From positions 310,001 to 374,000 of the forward strand of contig NZ_WUBR01000001.1 in NCBI RefSeq assembly GCF_009807005.1: 64,000 nucleotides of DNA. The letters are read 5' to 3'. This DNA comes from Aurantiacibacter rhizosphaerae (GTDB taxonomy: Bacteria; Pseudomonadota; Alphaproteobacteria; Sphingomonadales; Sphingomonadaceae). The translations under genes were made by a program, and so were the position numbers. Of the stretch, positions 8,331 to 26,063 are shown in pieces. Position 1 is the stretch's first letter. Each line of letters starts with the position of its first letter. The notes beneath the pieces were generated by a model. The model was not told the origin of the DNA and ran no database searches. It worked only from the letters and a program-made list of their open reading frames with translations.

Positions 8331-10541
8331 CTAGAAGCTTGCCCTTGCGGTCAGCTTGAAGTTGCGGCCCACCATCGGCACGAATTCCTTCGTGAAGCTG
8401 GTGTGGCGACGCCCTTCGACATCGAAGATATTGTCCACCTGCGCGATAAAGGTCAGGTTCTCGCGCCCTTCGAACGGGTGCCATCCCAGTGATGCGTTGA
8501 CCATGGTGAAACCATCGGTCGGCGTTTCGAACGGGGCGATCTTGGTCTGATCGTCATACCATTCCACTTCGCCGCGCAGATCGAAATGCTCCCACCGGCC
8601 TTCCAGCGCGCCATACAGGCTGAGCGGGGGAACGCGCGGGGCGTTGGTGCCATCGTCCAGTTCCACCCTGGTGTAGGCGCCGCGAAGATCGCCCAGCAGG
8701 GAGAAGTCTCTCCCCTCGATCACCGGGAAGGTGATTTGCGCTTCCGCGCCCCACTGGTCTGCATCCTGCTGCAGGAAGGCGAAGACGGGCAAATCGTCTT
8801 CCTCTTCTCCCGTGGCGACAAGGTAGATGAAATTGTCGAACCAGTTGCGATAGACGCTGGCGTTTACCTTCACTTCGCCGATTTCGCCGCGGACATAGCC
8901 TTCTGCGCCCCAGCTGCTTTCCTTGGTGAGCGAGGAATTGCCGATCTCGAACTGCTGCGTCGCGATATGCGGACCTTCGGCGAACAGTTCCGCCGCAGTG
9001 GGCGCGCGTTCGGTGCGGGAGACATTCAGCCCGGCGCGGAAATCATCGAACAGCGTGTAGCCGCCGCCGATGGAGCCGGAGAATGTATCGAAGTTGCGTT
9101 CCAGCCCCAGGGTCGAAGCGTCGATAGACGTGTTTTCGTAGCGGGCGCCCGCTTCCAGCTCGAAGGGGCCGAAGTAGAGTTCCTGCAAGGTGAAGAGCGC
9201 GAGCGATTCCACATTGTTGGGCGGGATGTAGGCTTCTGCGCCGGTGGCGACGAAATCCTGCGCGGAGAATTGCACGCCCGTTGCGCCGCCCCAGTTGCCG
9301 CGGCGCGATTGCACCAGTTCCAGCCGGCCTTCAACGCCCTCCACATCGAACACGGTGCCGACCTCGGCGCCCTCGAATTCGGTGTGGGTATAGTTGGAAT
9401 AGCCGACACGGGACTGGAGCGCGTCGAAGAACCCGTCACCCAGATCGATGTCTGCGCGGAAATCGGCGCGATAGCGTTTCAGGCCGATGGAGACGTTTTC
9501 CTCCCCCTCGTCCCCGCCATGCTCTTCCTCGTGATCGTGATCATCTTCGCCTTCGTGGTCATGCTCTTCTTCGGCATGGTGATGATGGCCAACGCCGGGC
9601 GCGCCGGGCACGCCGTAATTGGTGTCATAATAATCGAAGGAGACGCCGAAGTTGCTCTCGCCGGAGAACAGGGCGAAGCCGGTGCCGGCAGACCATGTTT
9701 CGGTATAGGTGTTGGGCACGGTGCCAGAGATATTGGCAGCCTCGCGCAATTCCTCTGCTTCCTCGAACTCACCTTCGTCCTCTTCCTCTGCGGCATCGGC
9801 CAGCAGATCGGCGCGCAGGTACTTGGAGGCGGCAAAGCCCGGAATCTCGATATCGTCGGTGTTGCGATATGATCCGTCCACATGGAACACCAGATTGTCC
9901 GTCACCTTGGTGTCGAGCGATACGCCGCCTTCCCACAGGCCGGTGGCGCTGTCCACGCCGCCCAGCATATCGAGGTGGAACGGTTCATCCGGAATGCCGG
10001 GCGGGATACGCTTGGTAATCACGTTGACCGCGCCGCCGATGGCCTGGCTGCCGTACAGCAGCACGGCGGGGCCGCGCAGAACCTCGATCCGTTCCGCGAT
10101 CAGCGGATCGACGGCCACGGCGTGATCGTCTGACGCGCCGGAGGCATCGATGGTGCCGATCCCGTCGATCAGCACGCGCACACGATCACCGCCAAAGCCG
10201 CGCAGGATGGGGCGGGATGCACCGGGAGAGAAGCCGCTGGCCTCCACGCCGGGCAGACTGGCTAGCATATCGCCGACCTGGCCCGTGCTTTCGCGTTGCA
10301 AGTCCATGCCCGAAAGCACGGATGTGCCCGCGATCACGTCCAGCCGGTCCACGCCGCTGGCGGTGACATAGATGGTGCCGTGGAAATCATCATTGCCCGG
10401 TTCGATGGCGGGGTCCGCGCTGTCGCCCTGTTGCTCTCCGGGCTGCTCTTCCGGCTGCGGCGAAGTTTGCGGCACCTCCTGCGCCATCGCTTGATACGGG
10501 AGGGCGATACCGGCCAGAAGCAGGGCAGATTTACGGATCAT
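8331..10541 (-). CDS. TonB-dependent outer-membrane receptor with His/Glu/Asp-rich loop, ZnuD-like (probable zinc uptake)
   Basis: The 736-residue protein has a signal peptide ending QAMAQ (about residue 21) and a TonB-box-like strand GTIYVTASG. The plug contains LASLPGVEASGFSPGASRPILRGFGG-type sequence (LRGFGGDRVRVLIDGIG). A beta-barrel follows, ending in the Phe (TARASF) typical of outer-membrane proteins. A loop at about residues 317-342 is packed with His, Glu and Asp (HHHHAEEEHDHEGEDDHDH). Such metal-binding loops are known in ZnuD-type zinc receptors. Zinc specificity is inferred from that loop. An imperfect dyad lies upstream at 10564-10576. No zinc ABC transporter genes are in the window. 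Confidence 0.88.
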   Translation of the reverse strand: MIRKSALLLAGIALPYQAMAQEVPQTSPQPEEQPGEQQGDSADPAIEPGNDDFHGTIYVTASGVDRLDVIAGTSVLSGMDLQRESTGQVGDMLASLPGVEASGFSPGASRPILRGFGGDRVRVLIDGIGTIDASGASDDHAVAVDPLIAERIEVLRGPAVLLYGSQAIGGAVNVITKRIPPGIPDEPFHLDMLGGVDSATGLWEGGVSLDTKVTDNLVFHVDGSYRNTDDIEIPGFAASKYLRADLLADAAEEEDEGEFEEAEELREAANISGTVPNTYTETWSAGTGFALFSGESNFGVSFDYYDTNYGVPGAPGVGHHHHAEEEHDHEGEDDHDHEEEHGGDEGEENVSIGLKRYRADFRADIDLGDGFFDALQSRVGYSNYTHTEFEGAEVGTVFDVEGVEGRLELVQSRRGNWGGATGVQFSAQDFVATGAEAYIPPNNVESLALFTLQELYFGPFELEAGARYENTSIDASTLGLERNFDTFSGSIGGGYTLFDDFRAGLNVSRTERAPTAAELFAEGPHIATQQFEIGNSSLTKESSWGAEGYVRGEIGEVKVNASVYRNWFDNFIYLVATGEEEDDLPVFAFLQQDADQWGAEAQITFPVIEGRDFSLLGDLRGAYTRVELDDGTNAPRVPPLSLYGALEGRWEHFDLRGEVEWYDDQTKIAPFETPTDGFTMVNASLGWHPFEGRENLTFIAQVDNIFDVEGRRHTSFTKEFVPMVGRNFKLTARASF

Positions 10542-10563
10542 TGGGGGGCCTTCGCGGTTGCAA

Positions 10564-10576
10564 GTTACGTTGTATC
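10564..10576 (-). promoter_or_regulatory. Imperfect dyad upstream of the zinc-type TonB receptor (possible Zur/Fur-family operator)
   Basis: The 13-bp stretch GTTACGTTGTATC forms a near-symmetric dyad (GTTAC-N3-GTATC; one mismatch in the five-base arms). It lies 22-35 bp before the receptor start. Fur-family zinc repressors bind AT-rich dyads with GTTAT/ATAAC arms, so this could be a degenerate Zur site. The match is weak and I could not test it. Confidence 0.2.
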
Positions 10577-10629
10577 ATCGCGCATCTAGTGGCTGCGCGC
10601 TTAACGTCAAGTGAGCAACTGCAAAAAGA

Positions 10630-11958
10630 TCAGCCTGCTGCGGTGCGCAAACGCGCGCGCGCCTCGTCCTGCCCGATCAGCGGCAACAATTCGGCCATGT
10701 CCGGGCCGTGGTTCATGCCCGTCAGCGCCTGCCGCAGTGGCAGGAACAGCGGCTTGCCCTTGCGGCCCGTGCTCTGCTTCAGGCTGGCGGTGAGATCACC
10801 CCAAGGGTTGTCAGACCAGACAAGCGCCTCTGCCGCCTGCGCCAGATACTGGCGATCTTCGGCTTCGAATGCAGGCTGCTCCACCGGGCCGGTGACGATG
10901 CCCCACCATTCCGCCACATCATCCACCTTTTCCAGATTGGGCCGGATGGCGTGCCATGCCGCCTCATCCATGCCGCCGGGCAGGCGATCCTTCACATCGG
11001 CATAATCCAGCTGGTGCACGATGGCGGCATTGATGCGATCCAGTTCTGTATCGTCAAACTTGGCGGGCGCGCGGCCGAAAGTCGAGAGATCGAAGGTGTC
11101 CACCAAAGCCTCGCGCGCGGCAATCGGTTCCACCGGCATGCTGGTGCCCAGCCGGGCCAGCAGCGCGATCAGGGCTTCGGGCTCTATGCCGCGCTCCCGA
11201 AAGGCGTCACACCCCAGCGAACCTAAGCGCTTGGACAGCTTGCCCTCCTTGCCCACCAGCAGCGCCTCATGCGCGAAGCGGGGCGGGGCGGCGTTCAGCG
11301 CGGTGAACATCTGCACCTGCACGGCGGTGTTGGACACGTGATCCTCCCCGCGCAGCACATCGGTGATGCCCATATGGATATCGTCCACGCAGCTGGGCAG
11401 CATGTAGAGCCATGATCCGTCTGCGCGGCGGATCACCGGGTCCGAAAGCTGCGCCGCGTCGAATTTCTGCGGGCCGCGCACGCCATCTTCCCAGGTGATG
11501 GCCTCGTCATGGTCCAGCTTGAAACGCCAGTGCGGGGCGATGCCCTCTGCCTCCTTGGAAGTGCGATCTTCGTCGGTCAGCTTCAGAGCACCGCGGTCGT
11601 AAATCGGCGGCAAGCCGCGGCCCAGCTGTATCTTGCGCTTCAGCTCCAGTTCCTGCTGTGTCTCATATGCCGGATATATGCGGCCCGCAGCGCGCAGGGT
11701 TTCGAACGCCTGATCATAAAGAGCCAGCCGCGCCGACTGCCGTTCCTGCCCTTCAGGCTTGATGCCCAGCCATTCCAGGTCTGCGTGGATGGCGTCGACA
11801 TAATGCTCTTCACTCCGCTCTGCATCGGTATCGTCGATGCGCAGCATGAAGCTGCCGCCATGCTTTTGCGCCAGCATCCAGTTGTGCAGCGCGGTGCGGA
11901 TATTGCCGACATGCAGGCGGCCCGTGGGCGATGGGGCGAAGCGGGTTTTCACAGTCAT
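10630..11958 (-). CDS. gltX: Glutamate--tRNA ligase
   Basis: This 442-residue class I aminoacyl-tRNA synthetase charges tRNA-Glu. In organisms lacking GlnRS it may also feed tRNA-Gln via the amidotransferase route. The class I signatures are visible: FAPSPTGRLHVGNIRTA at residues 7-23 (HIGH motif as HVGN) and GKLSKRLGS near residue 242 (KMSKS loop as KLSKR). The connecting domain contains WRFKLDHDE and SWLYMLPSCVDDIHMGITDVLRGEDH-type sequence. Length is on the short side of the family. Alphaproteobacteria often carry two gltX genes; which one this is cannot be told here. The gene ends 89 bp before the TonB receptor start. Confidence 0.95.
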   Translation of the reverse strand: MTVKTRFAPSPTGRLHVGNIRTALHNWMLAQKHGGSFMLRIDDTDAERSEEHYVDAIHADLEWLGIKPEGQERQSARLALYDQAFETLRAAGRIYPAYETQQELELKRKIQLGRGLPPIYDRGALKLTDEDRTSKEAEGIAPHWRFKLDHDEAITWEDGVRGPQKFDAAQLSDPVIRRADGSWLYMLPSCVDDIHMGITDVLRGEDHVSNTAVQVQMFTALNAAPPRFAHEALLVGKEGKLSKRLGSLGCDAFRERGIEPEALIALLARLGTSMPVEPIAAREALVDTFDLSTFGRAPAKFDDTELDRINAAIVHQLDYADVKDRLPGGMDEAAWHAIRPNLEKVDDVAEWWGIVTGPVEQPAFEAEDRQYLAQAAEALVWSDNPWGDLTASLKQSTGRKGKPLFLPLRQALTGMNHGPDMAELLPLIGQDEARARLRTAAG

Positions 11959-12033
11959 GCGCGCCCCTCTAGCGCGGTATCTTGACGATGACGAGATGCC
12001 CTGTCGGGGCGAAGCCGTGAATGCTCGGACCGT

Positions 12034-12543
12034 CTATTGCGAGAACAACAGCACCGAGTGACCGCCGCCTTCTATGAGCACGCCGTTGGAAGGTGTGCGT
12101 CCCACCGTTTCCGCCAGATCCAGCGCCCGCGTCACATCGGCAAGGCGCGCCGGTTTGCCGACCGTGCAGATAGGCGGCGGATTTCCATCCGGCCCGACAG
12201 TAGCGAAGGATTCAGCAGTACCGGTTTCCAGATTGAGGCCGTCGATCCGATAACCAAAAGCGACGTTCGCGCAGCGCGGCTCCCACCAGATATCTGCGTC
12301 ATCCGCACTGAGTGCCAAGCCATAAGCTTCATCCAGTTCCTCCCCGTCGATGCCCGCAACGCGCCATTCTCCAGCCAGTGTTTCAATGGGAGAAATTGGA
12401 GTGGTCGGCGGGGCAGGGGGCGGGTTCTCTATTCCGCCGGGCGCGGGAAGCGTGGCGACCTGCTCCTCTGGCTCACTCTCTGAAGAGCAGGCTGCCAACG
12501 CGAGGACGGCAGTTGCAAGGGTGGCAATCTCGATCAGTCTCAT
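12034..12543 (-). CDS. Small putative lipoprotein (META/HslJ-like size, function unknown)
   Basis: From the ATG at 12543 (GGAG upstream) the product is 169 residues with a lipoprotein signal peptide and lipobox LAAC, lipidated Cys19. A Pro-rich spacer (PAPGGIENPPPAPPTTPISP) follows, then a small globular domain that starts ETLAGEWRVAGIDGEELDE. That opening resembles HslJ/META-type domains, but two later segments (RCANVAFGYRIDGLNLET and GNPPPICTVGKPARL) are not diagnostic to me. Cys residues in the mature domain may pair. The gene lies just after the rpoC terminator in the same direction, so it probably has its own promoter between 12544 and 12582, though I do not see a clear one. Confidence 0.75.
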   Translation of the reverse strand: MRLIEIATLATAVLALAACSSESEPEEQVATLPAPGGIENPPPAPPTTPISPIETLAGEWRVAGIDGEELDEAYGLALSADDADIWWEPRCANVAFGYRIDGLNLETGTAESFATVGPDGNPPPICTVGKPARLADVTRALDLAETVGRTPSNGVLIEGGGHSVLLFSQ

Positions 12544-12582
12544 GGCAATCCAATACTCCAGGCCCAACACTCCGGGCAAAGA

Positions 12583-12618
12583 AAAAGGCCCCGGCGGATC
12601 GCTCCGCCGGGGCCTTTT
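12583..12618 (-). terminator. Rho-independent terminator of the rpoBC operon
   Basis: A perfect 16-bp stem (AAAAGGCCCCGGCGGA paired with its complement) closes a TCGC/GCGA tetraloop, 31 bp after the rpoC stop. On the minus strand the stem ends in TTTTT. The symmetrical A/T ends mean it could work in both directions. Confidence 0.92.
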
Positions 12619-12648
12619 ACATGTTTGCCGAATGATTGGCGATCAGCC

Positions 12649-17037
<4,389 letters not shown>

Positions 17038-17118
17038 TTTTCGAATTCCCTTGGGGGGATTAACACAGGGTGGCGGGGAGGCGGCCCGATCCGATTGGTT
17101 TGGGGCCGCCTGACCCTG

Positions 17119-21285
<4,167 letters not shown>

Positions 21286-21609
21286 ATGAAAGCCGAGGCC
21301 TCTTCTTCGCGTGTAGGCAGTGGCGTGTGCCGCTGCCGGAAAAATCTTGTCGGATGCGGGAAAGCCGTGAGACGCCATCGGCCCGGAAGGGCAGACGCAC
21401 GAAAGGCCGCATAAAGGCGCACCACAGGAGGTGCCGCCGTTGCAGCCTTGATTCGTTTTATCTCACGCAGATGCCGGAACTTCCTTCCTGGGCAGTGCCC
21501 CCGCGTAAAGGCACACCTTGCTCGAAGCTATCCGGCGTTGCAGGCGATATAGGCATAGCAGGGGGCACGGTCAATGCCGGAGTGCCCCCATATCATATCG
21601 ACCGCGTGC
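21286..21609 (-). promoter_or_regulatory. Long untranslated leader and intergenic region of rpoB
   Basis: These 324 bases hold no credible gene. Reading towards rpoB they contain the promoter at 21546-21574 and then about 250 nt of leader. The leader includes a bulged hairpin (GGCGGCACC-TCCTGT-GGTGCGCC, about 21415-21437) and a third copy of the GGGGGCAC motif at 21495-21502. A purine stretch GAAGAAGAGG lies 13-22 nt before the ATG, rather far for a ribosome binding site. The leader may regulate RNA polymerase synthesis; this is inference. Confidence 0.6.
21546..21574 (-). promoter_or_regulatory. Sigma-70-type promoter of rpoBC
   Basis: On the minus strand TTGACC (21574-21569) and TATATC (21551-21546) are separated by exactly 17 bp. 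This is the best sigma-70-like promoter I found in the window. The -35 box sits inside an inverted repeat GGGGGCAC-N13-GTGCCCCC (21561-21589). Confidence 0.65.
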
Positions 21610-22119
21610 CTAGGCAGCCTGTGCAGCCTCGATCTCGCGGATCACGTCCACGCCTTGCTCTGCATGAACCTTCAGCTTGGCAAGCGAGTTGTGGCATCCA
21701 GCGGTGATCATGGCGATTTCATGATCGTAATGCTTCATCTTCATCGGATGGAAACAGGCCGTCACCACCAGCGTGACCTTGCACCTGTCATCGCCCAGCG
21801 GTTCGATATCCGTGCGCTCAACCGTCTTGTGCAGCCGCGCGCCCAGCTCTTCCGGTAGGATGCTTTCGATGGTGTAGCTGCGACCCGGCACCGCCTCCAT
21901 CTCCGTAATGGGGAAGATCAGGCCCGGCAGCATGTCCAGCGCCATGTCGAAGGTGTCGGAGCCGGTGCGCGTCACCGTGCCAACAGCGGCCTTGTGATTG
22001 CGCGGATCGTCGAAATCCACCATCGGATAAACTTCCGCTGCGGGCCGCTCGATCTCAACTTCCTTGGTGATTTCCACGGGGCCATCGGGAGCCATTTTTG
22101 CTTTGAACAGGCCGAACAT
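21610..22119 (-). CDS. SRPBCC-family (START/polyketide-cyclase-like) protein
   Basis: The 169-residue cytosolic protein (no signal peptide) has the helix-grip pattern of SRPBCC proteins: an initial strand EITKEVEIERPAAEVYPMVDF, alternating strands through RTGSDTFDMALD, RSYTIESILPEELGARLHKTVERTDIEP-type sequence (quoted in parts: RSYTIESIL, HKTVERTDIEP), and a long C-terminal helix HNSLAKLKVHAEQGVDVIREIE. Members bind hydrophobic ligands; none can be assigned here. It stands between the chaperone-usher locus (113 bp upstream) and the rpoB promoter. It could be the last gene of the pilus transcript or independent. Its 3' end abuts the GGGGGCAC repeat region. Confidence 0.75.
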   Translation of the reverse strand: MFGLFKAKMAPDGPVEITKEVEIERPAAEVYPMVDFDDPRNHKAAVGTVTRTGSDTFDMALDMLPGLIFPITEMEAVPGRSYTIESILPEELGARLHKTVERTDIEPLGDDRCKVTLVVTACFHPMKMKHYDHEIAMITAGCHNSLAKLKVHAEQGVDVIREIEAAQAA

Positions 22120-22232
22120 ACGCGAAATTCCCCCCAGAATGATTGGTGGCGGGGATTAGATAGACACGCGGTTCGTATCGCCTTTGCGGATATGGTTGAC
22201 GCCGCGGCAAGACATGCGGCGATCCGGCAAGG

Positions 22233-25200
22233 CTAGGTGCAGCTACGCACCGTGAAATCCTGCTGGATGATATCGCCGCTGGGGGGCACCGTCACGGTGT
22301 TCTCGTTACCAAGACAAATGCCCAGCCGCTCTGCCTGCTCCGGGTCGATCACCACCTCATACTGGCCGGGCAATACCTGCTCGTAGAAGAAATAGCCGCC
22401 GCGTTCCGACCGTGCCCAGAACTCCTTGTCATCCTCCAGGCCTTGCAGCTTGATACGCAGCCCCGATACGCCGCGCCTGTTCTCGCCCTCCACGAAAAAC
22501 ACGGTGCCCTCTATCTCGCTCAGCTCCACGATCGGAAATTCCAGCACGTGGAAGCGGCCCGGTCGCGGCACGATCTCTATCCCGCGGTCGACAGGGGCCA
22601 TGGCGATATCCGGCAGGCTGGAAGGATCCACCTGCACGGCAACGGGATTGCCGTTCCCCAGTTCGCCAAGCCTTGCGAACCCCTCGTCATCGGAGGTGGA
22701 GGTTTCGTTGAAGGCGATGAAATTGACATCGGGCAAGGCCACATCACCGGGACCATAGACGCGATCCCCATCCAGATCCTGAAACGCGCGCAGGGAAACC
22801 GCGCCCGACGATGCCTGCCCCGGCGAAGCGATGAAGAAACGCTGGCGAAGCGGATCGCGGCCAAAGCTAAGGCCCAGGCGCAGTGCCGCGGAATAGGTGC
22901 CTTTCTGCGGTGAATATTGTCCATCCAGCGCCAGCGTGAACCTGTCAAATTCCCGGATGCCGGAAAGGCCGACGGTCACCTCGTCATTCCTCAGGGAATA
23001 GCCTGCAGATGCGCGCAGCACGGTCCTGTCGTCCAGTGCGTGATCAACATCGCCGGAAATCTGCGTCAGTTCCAGCTGCGGCAGGATCTGGTAGCCCAGC
23101 GATGCGCGGAACTGCGTGCGTGACTGATTGAAGGTGGCAAGGTTGAAATCGCCCGCCAGCTGGCTGAACGTCCGCCCGCCGGGAGAGGAGGAGCGCCCAT
23201 ATTCGAAGGTGTGGGATGCAAGAAAGCCGGGCAGGCGGGCCGACCCCCTCAAGGATGCATCGATCTGCCGCCGGCCATTTGCAAATTCTATATGGCGCGC
23301 GCGCAAATTGATCGGCAGCGAGTTGCCCAGCACGCCGCTGGCAAGGCCCAGCGAGGTGTTGAAATCCAGTTCTGTCGACCGGCGCAGCGCATCGCTTGTG
23401 AAACTGCGGACTTCATCGATAAAGCCGCCGCCATATTCGAAGTGGGAGAGGGAGAACGCGCCGCCCAGCGCCTGCCCACCAAGGCCCAGACCCGTGGCAT
23501 AGCCTCCGCCATCGGACATGCCCGCATCCGCGCGCAGGGCAAGGCCCGCCACCCCGGTGCGCAGGCCAGCGGCAGCAATCCACCGCGCTTCGCCATCATC
23601 CTCGAAGAATGCCGCGCTTGCCACGCCGGTTAGGCCAGCATTGAAGCCATAGGAAACCTCTCCCACGGCCTGCCAATCACCATAGCGAACGGACGGCCTG
23701 AAATCGGGGCCGCGCACACCCAGCACGTTGGTACCGTTCTGCACGGCACCAAAGGAATATTCCAGCGCGCCGGGCGACAGGCGTCCGTCTCCCACGCTGA
23801 TCCGGCGCACTTCCTCGCGCCGCTGCCCCTGCGGGCCGTAGAACACGATACGGAACACGTTGACCCCGTAATCGACCGGCACCTGCAGGAATTCATACTG
23901 CCCGTTCACGGCCTGCGCAGTGGACCCCAGCAGCACGCCGTTGCGATAAAGCTCCACCTCATATCCATCCGGCAGCACGCCGCGCAGATCCACCTGATCG
24001 AAGACGGAGAAGCTTTCGAAAGGCTGGTTGGTAACATAGGCGCCGCGCCCGGACGTGCCGCGAAGACCCATTGGCATGGGCGCGGTGGCCACATCGCCAA
24101 AGGCAAACTCCGTCGCGCCCAGCGGCCCCAGCAGATTGCCATCGACATCCCGCCGACCCATTTCGATGAGCGAAGCCACCAGCCCATCGCGCGAACTGGC
24201 GCTGAGATAGACCTGCGCAGTCATCCAGGCGAGATCGCCGGCCAGGCGCACATCCGTTTCCGCGCGGGTGCCCTTCTGGCTGTCGGACACCAGCCGCGCA
24301 TCGAGATCGCCGATGGGCACCGACAGCGGCAGCCACGCAGTTTCCTCGCGCGTCCAGAGCTCTCGTTCCGATCCCTGTCCGCCCTTTTGCGAGAGCCGCG
24401 CCCTGTCCGCTTCGCGCCGCATCCTCTCCTCGAACGGGAAAGGCTCCCGCGTGGTGAGCAGGACGGACTGGGATCGCAAATCGGGCTCGATATCCATGGG
24501 CAGGATCGCGGCGAGGGCCTCTGTGCGGATGTACAATTCACCCTCGAACGCCTGTGCCAAGCCGTCTTCCAGCTCGAATGTCCCGTCGGGGGTGGTCAGC
24601 AGTCCCTGCCGCAGATCGATGGTGACGGTGCGATCTTCCGACAGGAACCAGCCGCTGGCATAATTGCCATCGTCGCTGACACGGATCGCCAGATCCAGGA
24701 TCATCGCCAGTTCTCCCAGCGGCAGATAAATCGCCTCCCGCGTGCCGAAGGCGATGATGGTGTCGGTCGCATTGATCCCGCGCACCTTCACCTGCAGGAT
24801 CAGCTCGTCATCCAGCGTAAAGCCGGGGCCGCCTTCGGGGATGGGAAAGGTCTGCTGGCCGGGCGTCAGATCGAAAGAGCGGGAGGCCTGCTGCGCCAGC
24901 GGGGTCGGCAATCCGCCAGCCGCCGCAGCTGTCGCAGCGGCCAGAGCTGGGCCGTCGGATGCGGGCGCATCTGCTGTGGGTACTGGGGCGGCTTCGCTTG
25001 GGGATGGTGACGCTGGGGCCAATGGCACTGAAGTGATTGCCGCCGTGGGTGCCAGTTCTTGCTCGATCGTCGGAGCTGCAGAAGATGGGGGCGAAAGCGC
25101 GGCGGCTGGTGTCGCATTTAAAGGATCGGCGGCGGCTGGCGGCGCCTCGGCTGCGATGCTGGCGAGATTCTGCGCAACCGGCACAGCGACTGTGACCAAT

Positions 25201-26063
25201 TCCGCAGTTTCGCTTTCGTCAGGCGCACCCGCTGGCGCGAGTTCGGCAATAGGTACTGCCGCCAGTGCAAGGGCTGGTTCGCTCACTTCCGGTTGCAACG
25301 TGGCCGAGGTCACGGTGCTTTCGACTGGAGGCAAATTGCCTGCCAACGTCGGAGGAGACAGGAACTGCACGGAATCCAGAAGCTCCGGCGCGAGCAGGGG
25401 GATCGTGCGCCAGCCATCCGGCAGTGTCAGCCCCGGCGCGGTATGCCCCGATGGTGCAACGGTCGTTGCGGCAGCACCGGGTTCTGCAGACTCTGCGGCG
25501 GAGGCAAGCTGCTGATCCCCGCGCAGGTCCGTTGGCATCGCCGTAACCATTGGTTCTGCCGGACTGCCGATTGCGGACGCAAGCGCGCCGATAGAGGTTT
25601 CGCCAACGGGCAGCGGCTCTGGCACTGAATTGCTGCCGATAACGCGGACCTGCGGATCGGCGGCAATCTCTCTGCCACCGGCAATTTGTATAGCGGAGCT
25701 ATCGGCAGAACGCTCCGCAGGTTTGAAGATGGAGTCCACCAGCTCTCGCGGCACGACGTGGGGGATCTTGTCAGGGTCCAGCGGTGTCAGGTCCAGCCCG
25801 ATGGCGTCTTCCGACACCTGGTCAGACCATGTTTTGGCGCGAACGAAATTCAGGTCTATCGGCGCGGCTGCCAAGGATGCTGCGTCGCCCTTGCGCTTCT
25901 TTGCGGACCCGCGCTGGGGCTTCGTCAGCCCATCATGGGTGGCGGCCTGTACGGTGAGATCGACCCTTTGGGGTTCCGGCTGCCGCGAGCACAGCGAGAC
26001 CCCGAGCAGCGCCGAGCCGACGGTGATCGGCGCCAGGAGCCTGAACGCGGCCTGCGCGCTCAC
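22233..26063 (-). CDS. Fimbrial usher-like outer-membrane protein with long disordered N-terminal extension
   Basis: The 1276-residue protein is far longer than the roughly 800-870 residues usual for pilus ushers. Residues 1-25 are hydrophobic and may act as a signal or anchor. Residues about 35-394 are low-complexity, rich in Ala, Pro, Ser, Thr and Glu, and contain two related motifs (PRELVDSIF and APELLDSVQF). From about 395 come strand-rich segments: an N-terminal domain, then a barrel-like region with FSVFDQVDLRGVLPDGYEVELYRNG-type plug/E-set sequence (DLRGVLPDGYEVELYRNGVL). At the C-terminus are SdrD-B/carboxypeptidase-regulatory-like domains (DLDGDRVYGPGDVALPDV). It overlaps the chaperone gene by 4 bp (ATGA), so translation is coupled. 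It is probably the export pore for the DUF4402 subunits; resemblance is closest to alpha-type (CS1/TcfC) ushers, by inference. Confidence 0.75.
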   Translation of the reverse strand: MSAQAAFRLLAPITVGSALLGVSLCSRQPEPQRVDLTVQAATHDGLTKPQRGSAKKRKGDAASLAAAPIDLNFVRAKTWSDQVSEDAIGLDLTPLDPDKIPHVVPRELVDSIFKPAERSADSSAIQIAGGREIAADPQVRVIGSNSVPEPLPVGETSIGALASAIGSPAEPMVTAMPTDLRGDQQLASAAESAEPGAAATTVAPSGHTAPGLTLPDGWRTIPLLAPELLDSVQFLSPPTLAGNLPPVESTVTSATLQPEVSEPALALAAVPIAELAPAGAPDESETAELVTVAVPVAQNLASIAAEAPPAAADPLNATPAAALSPPSSAAPTIEQELAPTAAITSVPLAPASPSPSEAAPVPTADAPASDGPALAAATAAAAGGLPTPLAQQASRSFDLTPGQQTFPIPEGGPGFTLDDELILQVKVRGINATDTIIAFGTREAIYLPLGELAMILDLAIRVSDDGNYASGWFLSEDRTVTIDLRQGLLTTPDGTFELEDGLAQAFEGELYIRTEALAAILPMDIEPDLRSQSVLLTTREPFPFEERMRREADRARLSQKGGQGSERELWTREETAWLPLSVPIGDLDARLVSDSQKGTRAETDVRLAGDLAWMTAQVYLSASSRDGLVASLIEMGRRDVDGNLLGPLGATEFAFGDVATAPMPMGLRGTSGRGAYVTNQPFESFSVFDQVDLRGVLPDGYEVELYRNGVLLGSTAQAVNGQYEFLQVPVDYGVNVFRIVFYGPQGQRREEVRRISVGDGRLSPGALEYSFGAVQNGTNVLGVRGPDFRPSVRYGDWQAVGEVSYGFNAGLTGVASAAFFEDDGEARWIAAAGLRTGVAGLALRADAGMSDGGGYATGLGLGGQALGGAFSLSHFEYGGGFIDEVRSFTSDALRRSTELDFNTSLGLASGVLGNSLPINLRARHIEFANGRRQIDASLRGSARLPGFLASHTFEYGRSSSPGGRTFSQLAGDFNLATFNQSRTQFRASLGYQILPQLELTQISGDVDHALDDRTVLRASAGYSLRNDEVTVGLSGIREFDRFTLALDGQYSPQKGTYSAALRLGLSFGRDPLRQRFFIASPGQASSGAVSLRAFQDLDGDRVYGPGDVALPDVNFIAFNETSTSDDEGFARLGELGNGNPVAVQVDPSSLPDIAMAPVDRGIEIVPRPGRFHVLEFPIVELSEIEGTVFFVEGENRRGVSGLRIKLQGLEDDKEFWARSERGGYFFYEQVLPGQYEVVIDPEQAERLGICLGNENTVTVPPSGDIIQQDFTVRSCT

